NCBI GenBank assembly: GCA_963922705.1
Contig: CAWUJS010000024.1
Span: 1-24,788, forward strand
Origin: TMED27 sp963922705
GTDB taxonomy: Bacteria > Pseudomonadota > Alphaproteobacteria > Micavibrionales > Micavibrionaceae
DNA length: 24,788 nucleotides
Reading direction: 5' to 3'
Shown here: positions 21,392 through 24,788 of the stretch, piece after piece
How the letters are laid out: each line of letters opens with the position of its first letter
Numbering within the stretch: position 1 is the first letter of the stretch
Notes under the pieces: model-generated
What the model was told of the DNA's origin: nothing
What the model saw: the letters and a program-made list of their open reading frames with translations, nothing else
Databases searched by the model: none
Position numbers and translations under genes: made by a program

Positions 21392-22162
21392 ATGTCAATG
21401 AAAATAGCCTCCTGGAATGTAAACTCAATCAAAGCCCGCAAAGAATATGTCTTGCAATATCTTCAGGACAAAAGTCTTGATGTTTTAATGGTGCAGGAAT
21501 TAAAGGGGCTGGAATTTCCTGCCGAGGATTTTGCGGCAATTGGGTACGAGACGGCTGCGGTGACACAAAAAGCCTATAACGGTGTGGCGGTTTTTTCGAA
21601 AAAGCCAATCACTGTCATTCTTGATCAGCTTCCCGGAGATGAAACCGATGAGCAGGCGCGCTATATTGAGTTTGAGACAAACGGCTTACGGTTGATCAAT
21701 ATTTATTTGCCAAATGGGAACCCTGTAGGGACGGAGAAATTCACCTATAAGCTTGCCTGGATGGCGCGCCTAAGAGAAAGGCTTAAGGAGTTGAAAGATA
21801 ACAATATTCCATTTGCCATTGGTGGGGATTTCAACATTATTCCAGAGGATAAAGACTGTCATAATCCAAAAGCTTGGGCAGGGGATGCGCTTAAGCAGCC
21901 TGAATCCATTGCTGCCTATCGTGCGCTTATAAATTTAGGGCTAAACGAAGCGTATCGTATATACAATAAATCACCCGGGGAATATACGTTTTGGGACTAT
22001 CAGGCCGGCGCATGGCAAAAAGATAACGGCATTCGGATTGATCATTTTTTACTGTCCCCCGAAATTGCAGACCGCATTCAAAATTGCACAATTGATAAAA
22101 CGCCGCGCGGCTGGGAAAGACCCTCTGATCATACCCCTATAATGATCGAGATTGCGGCATGA
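21392..22162 (+). CDS. xthA: Exodeoxyribonuclease III (AP endonuclease)
   Basis: 256 aa. A Mg2+-dependent exonuclease/AP endonuclease of the XthA family for base excision repair. Conserved motifs in order: IASWNVNSIKAR, the metal ligand Glu in VQELKG, NIYLPNGNP, the catalytic GGDFNI, RIDHFLLS and the terminal SDHTPIMIEI. Full length. Family members usually start MKIA, so the second ATG (21398) may be the true start. Both lack a Shine-Dalgarno sequence. Its stop overlaps the next gene's start (ATGA), so the two are probably translationally coupled. Confidence 0.95.
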   Translation: MSMKIASWNVNSIKARKEYVLQYLQDKSLDVLMVQELKGLEFPAEDFAAIGYETAAVTQKAYNGVAVFSKKPITVILDQLPGDETDEQARYIEFETNGLRLINIYLPNGNPVGTEKFTYKLAWMARLRERLKELKDNNIPFAIGGDFNIIPEDKDCHNPKAWAGDALKQPESIAAYRALINLGLNEAYRIYNKSPGEYTFWDYQAGAWQKDNGIRIDHFLLSPEIADRIQNCTIDKTPRGWERPSDHTPIMIEIAA

Positions 22163-22776
22163 GGTGGCTAGCTGTAATTTTGCTTGTGAGCGCATGCGCA
22201 GGTGGCGGCTTTGACGGCCTTAATCATTATTTTCAAAAAAAAGGCATAACCCCGCCAAACCAAACAGAATTTCAGTCATGCCGAGCCTATGGGTGTCAAA
22301 AAATCGATACGATAGCACTTACCAAAAAAGAGTGGAAACTGATTGAAAAGCCGTTTCGCACGCGATCAAAATCCTCGGAGGAAGAGCGAGAAAAAATCGC
22401 GCAAGCCATCGCTTCTTTTGAACAGATTGTCGGCGAAATTAATGGCACATCCGAAGATGTCCGTGGCACATTTCAACAAACCGGGCATTGGCAACAAGAC
22501 TGCGTTGATGAAAGCACAAATACGAGTATTTACCTTAAGGTGTTAGAGGCACGTGAAAATCTTACGTTCCATACGGTATCCGTGCCGCAATCACGTGTTC
22601 CGTTTATGCGGTGGCCGCATCAGAGCGCGGTTATTACAGAAAATGAAACGGGGCAAAAATATGCCGTTGATTCGTGGTTTCACGATAACGGGCATCCGCC
22701 GGAAATTATAGCGTTTGAGCTTTGGAAACGCGGCTGGAAACCGAATAAAGCTCCAGATAAAGACAGTGATTTATGA
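22159..22776 (+). CDS. Putative lipoprotein of unknown function
   Basis: 205 aa. A short signal (MRWLAVILLVSACAGGG) ends in a lipobox-like VSAC with Cys13. The rest is soluble, with a helical, charged stretch (about 68-92, SSEEEREKIAQAIASFEQIV), a segment DCVDESTNTSIYLKVLEARE, and an AVDSWFHDNGHPPEI block. The His, Asp and Cys content of the latter could suggest an enzyme fold. The pattern (Cys in DCVDE, His in TFHTV, then AVDSWF) is loosely transglutaminase-like, but I do not claim that. It overlaps xthA by 4 bp. Confidence 0.75.
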   Translation: MRWLAVILLVSACAGGGFDGLNHYFQKKGITPPNQTEFQSCRAYGCQKIDTIALTKKEWKLIEKPFRTRSKSSEEEREKIAQAIASFEQIVGEINGTSEDVRGTFQQTGHWQQDCVDESTNTSIYLKVLEARENLTFHTVSVPQSRVPFMRWPHQSAVITENETGQKYAVDSWFHDNGHPPEIIAFELWKRGWKPNKAPDKDSDL

Positions 22777-22832
22777 TTTTAGTCATGGTATCTTGATTCT
22801 TATACGTTTAATATTTTTCAAAAAGTTTTGTC

Positions 22833-23768
22833 ATGATAACTAAAGCCTTAAAATTATCCCTCATCGCCCTTACTTTAGGAGCCTGCACAGCGCCTACCGC
22901 TTTACGTGAAGAAGTCGCCATGCGCATTGCCTCACCCGCCTGGATGGTCAAACGCCCAATTGATACCGGCCCGTTTGTCCTGACCGCTTTTGAGCGTATG
23001 CATGAACGCGGTGATTCGGTCACAATTTATATTGAAGGGGACGGAACAGCCGACCGTGGTGGCACAAATGGAGACACGCCTGATCCAACCCCTGTTAACC
23101 CCGTTGCTCTGCATCTGGCGGCGATGGATAAATCGGAAAATATCGCTTATATTGCACGCCCATGCCAATATGAGCATATCAGCCATTATGCGCACCGTAT
23201 CGGTCACAAAGATGATTGCTCTATCCTGTATTGGAATGAAAAGCGTTTTGATGCCAAGGTTATAACGGCTTATAATGCGGCGCTTGACAATATTCATCGT
23301 CAATATGGCACAGATGGCGTTCACCTTGTCGGTTATGATGGCGGCGGTGCCATTGCGGCGATTTTAGCGGCAAAGCGCGATGATGTTTTATCCTTGCGGA
23401 CAGTCGCAGGCAATCTGGATCATGATGCGCAGAGCGTGTATTTAGGCCTGCCGCCTATGCATGAATCCTTAAATGCGATTGACTTTGCGGATGAGCTTAG
23501 ACATGTCCCGCAACATCACTTTATCGGTGGACAGGATGAAACGGTTAAGCCAGCGGTTCTGCATAGCTATCTTCAAGCCATTGGCGATACGCCTTGTGTC
23601 AAATATACCATGGTGCAAGAAGCGGAGCATGCACGTGGCTGGGTTGAAAAATGGCCGGAGTTTTTGAAAGCCGACATGCCGGTATGTGAAAAACCTGTGC
23701 AGGATTTTGAACCGCTGGATATTCCAGAGCCTATCTTTGTTCCGCGTATGAGCGGCGATAAAAAATAA
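22833..23768 (+). CDS. Alpha/beta-hydrolase-like lipoprotein with Asp in the nucleophile position
   Basis: 311 aa. A lipoprotein signal with lipobox LGAC (Cys18) places it on a membrane surface of the envelope. The alpha/beta-hydrolase core is shown by VTIYIEGDGTADRGG (oxyanion strand), ARPCQYE, and the nucleophile elbow VHLVGYDGGGAIA with Asp169 where GxSxG would have Ser. FIGGQDETVKP supplies a likely acid (Asp235) and EAEHARGW a likely base (His266). Relatives I recall read GYSGGG, so the Asp is unusual: the enzyme may be inactive or use an Asp nucleophile. The C-terminal ~30 residues are Pro-rich. Its start lies 56 nt after the previous gene, and the ribosome site is weak. Confidence 0.8.
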   Translation: MITKALKLSLIALTLGACTAPTALREEVAMRIASPAWMVKRPIDTGPFVLTAFERMHERGDSVTIYIEGDGTADRGGTNGDTPDPTPVNPVALHLAAMDKSENIAYIARPCQYEHISHYAHRIGHKDDCSILYWNEKRFDAKVITAYNAALDNIHRQYGTDGVHLVGYDGGGAIAAILAAKRDDVLSLRTVAGNLDHDAQSVYLGLPPMHESLNAIDFADELRHVPQHHFIGGQDETVKPAVLHSYLQAIGDTPCVKYTMVQEAEHARGWVEKWPEFLKADMPVCEKPVQDFEPLDIPEPIFVPRMSGDKK

Positions 23769-23810
23769 AGCGGCTTTAGCGGTTCTTAATCTAAAATTAC
23801 AGTGACATGG

Positions 23811-24278
23811 TTAATTCGGTGTACAAGGGTTAGCTTCTGTGTGTGGATGCTCAGCATCGGGAGAATATGTATGTTCCGGCGGGCTCATGCGTATATGGTC
23901 AATACCAACATCAATTATCTCTTCAACATAACAGACAGCGTTTCCAGTGACCTTAGAATCTTTGATGGCAGATTTTAGATATGTGTTCATTGCGCTATCA
24001 TCAAAATCCCCTTCCTCTATCAGGAGAACTTACTGATAGTGGCCATAGGCAGACACATCTGTGCAACAGTCGAGAGCAAAACCCTTACCCGAGGCTGATG
24101 CTTTCAGGAGCTCATTTACTTCAAGGCCTGTAAATACAGGAATTGCTGCGAATGTTTTTCTTTCCAGATCAGGAGCCACATCACTAACATCAATATAGTA
24201 AATTTCACCTTCATTGATGTCATCATCATCTGGTTTATTCTCTTGTCCCTCTGCACAAAAGCGTCTGTATGTTTTCAT
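23811..24278 (-). pseudogene. Unknown gene interrupted by an in-frame TAA
   Basis: From the ATG at 24278 (AAGG 8 nt upstream) the minus strand codes 82 residues (MKTYRRFCAEGQENKP, then a DDDD run, then GEIYYIDVSDVAPDL), ending SAYGHYQ at a TAA (24030-24032). The same frame then continues for 72 residues without a stop (VLLIEEGDFDDSAMNTYLK...YVEEIIDVGIDHIRMSPPEH) to a TAA at 23811. Both halves share a similar acidic composition, so this looks like one ~155-aa protein broken by a single nonsense codon. It could instead be a real 82-aa protein followed by non-coding DNA. Family unknown. Confidence 0.5.
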
Positions 24279-24373
24279 GTTTTTTACCTTGTTTACTGTT
24301 GATGCATTTAACATACATCACTAAGCAAGGGCATGCAAGTTTTTTTATGGATATTGCGCTCAAGCTATAGAAG

Positions 24374-24404
24374 GCTATAACATTTTCAGTTTAAACGTTA
24401 TAGC
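24374..24404. repeat. Inverted repeat in the gap before the last gene
   Basis: GCTATAAC (24374-24381) and GTTATAGC (24397-24404) form a perfect 8-bp inverted repeat with a 15-nt loop. A partial GCTATAG also lies just upstream (24364-24370). No T run follows. It could be an operator or part of a repeat. The rest of 24279-24517 shows no gene I accept. Confidence 0.45.
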
Positions 24405-24517
24405 ATCCTTTGTGGGTAATAAACCCCAGCTGTATTCACGAACAAGCAAACGCGATCCACATGCGAATTTGCAATACAAACTCTGCAAAATAGGCATATT
24501 TTGCTACAAATAAGTCA

Positions 24518-24546
24518 TTGACATATCGCAAGGTCACGTCTATTGT
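24518..24546 (+). promoter_or_regulatory. Strong promoter-like pair before the edge gene
   Basis: A perfect -35 TTGACA (24518-24523), exactly 17 bp, then TATTGT (24541-24546, 4 of 6). The predicted start point is 24553-24554, the A of the ATG of the next gene, again suggesting a leaderless transcript. Confidence 0.5.
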
Positions 24547-24553
24547 CTGCCTC

Positions 24554-24788
24554 ATGGCAAAAGCAAGCGCAATAATATCCCCCTTAAAAAAGGCATTCGG
24601 CTGGAGCCAGTCCCCTGCGATAGAGCAGGTTAATAGCCCGGCGATCGTAACAAGTACAACGCTTGATGTGCAGAGCATTGCAGATTCGATCGCCCTACCC
24701 AAGGGCATTACAAAGAACAAAAAGGGCTGGGGACCTTTGGATGTCAGAGTTAGCGGCTATAACCATAAAGAATACGGAATAAATCACG
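24554..24788 (+). CDS. Unknown protein, 5' part only (runs off the window)
   Basis: The plus-strand frame from ATG 24554 stays open for 78 codons to the window end. It begins MAKASAIISPLKKAFGWSQS and later has KGWGPLDVRVSGYNHKEYG. The composition looks natural (soluble, mixed charge), and a consensus-like promoter sits directly upstream, so I prefer it to the overlapping minus-strand frame. No family is recognised, and the C-terminal part is outside the window. Confidence 0.5.
   Translation, partial: MAKASAIISPLKKAFGWSQSPAIEQVNSPAIVTSTTLDVQSIADSIALPKGITKNKKGWGPLDVRVSGYNHKEYGINH

Noticed and set aside
24436..24720. Minus-strand 94-aa frame that looks membrane-like
   Set aside because: It starts at TTG without a ribosome site and lies opposite the better supported plus-strand edge gene with its promoter. 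The hydrophobic look may simply reflect the antisense of a normal gene.
1..24788. CRISPR arrays and prophage modules
   Set aside because: No regularly spaced identical repeats and no phage structural, integrase or cas genes were seen.

Overview
The window looks like part of an alphaproteobacterial chromosome, possibly from a Micavibrio-like or other Rhodospirillales-related lineage. This is inferred from gene types and sequence style: UvrA with the CPVSGF form of its first zinc site, a DUF502 membrane protein, a YejB-type permease, and an erpA/dgt/SPOR-protein cluster. Genes lie on both strands. Most are housekeeping genes, separated by AT-rich gaps that hold repeats and decayed mobile DNA.

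Layout. 1-1600: an insertion-sequence-like repeat, tRNA-Arg(CCG), a secreted RTX protein and a large inverted repeat. 1600-5337 (minus strand): ssb, a DUF2059 protein and gyrA in one run. 5477-6617: small exported or membrane proteins of unknown function. 6698-12255 (minus): uvrA, DUF502, a yejB-like permease and a histidine phosphatase. 12279-16391: a very large usher-like outer-membrane protein, divergent from a DUF4402 pilin-like protein, which suggests a surface-fibre system. 16460-16742: a tRNA-Thr(GGU) gene split by a group I intron. 16743-17541: no intact gene, only AT-rich DNA, a transposase scrap and another repeat copy. 17542-22776: cysE, a SPOR protein, dgt, erpA, a non-canonical PII-like protein, xthA and a lipoprotein. 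22833-24788: an alpha/beta-hydrolase lipoprotein, a gene interrupted by an in-frame stop, and the start of a gene that runs off the window.

Main discoveries. (1) A 208-nt ORF-less group I intron, closely resembling the Azoarcus tRNA-Ile intron, sits just after the anticodon of tRNA-Thr(GGU). Its internal guide triplet can pair with the anticodon. (2) Two different palindromic repeats are inserted in frame in protein genes. A 78-bp one lies in the UvrA inter-domain linker and a 45-bp one in the histidine phosphatase. Both are multiples of three and are translated, like the Rickettsia palindromic elements. (3) A third repeat family occurs as a facing pair upstream of the RTX gene and as one copy before cysE. 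(4) Several genes have promoter-like boxes so close to the ATG that their mRNAs may be leaderless. (5) Several proteins carry changed key residues: Asp at a hydrolase nucleophile elbow, a PII-like protein without the usual T-loop Tyr and nucleotide-binding residues, and a histidine phosphatase with Asn in place of its second His.
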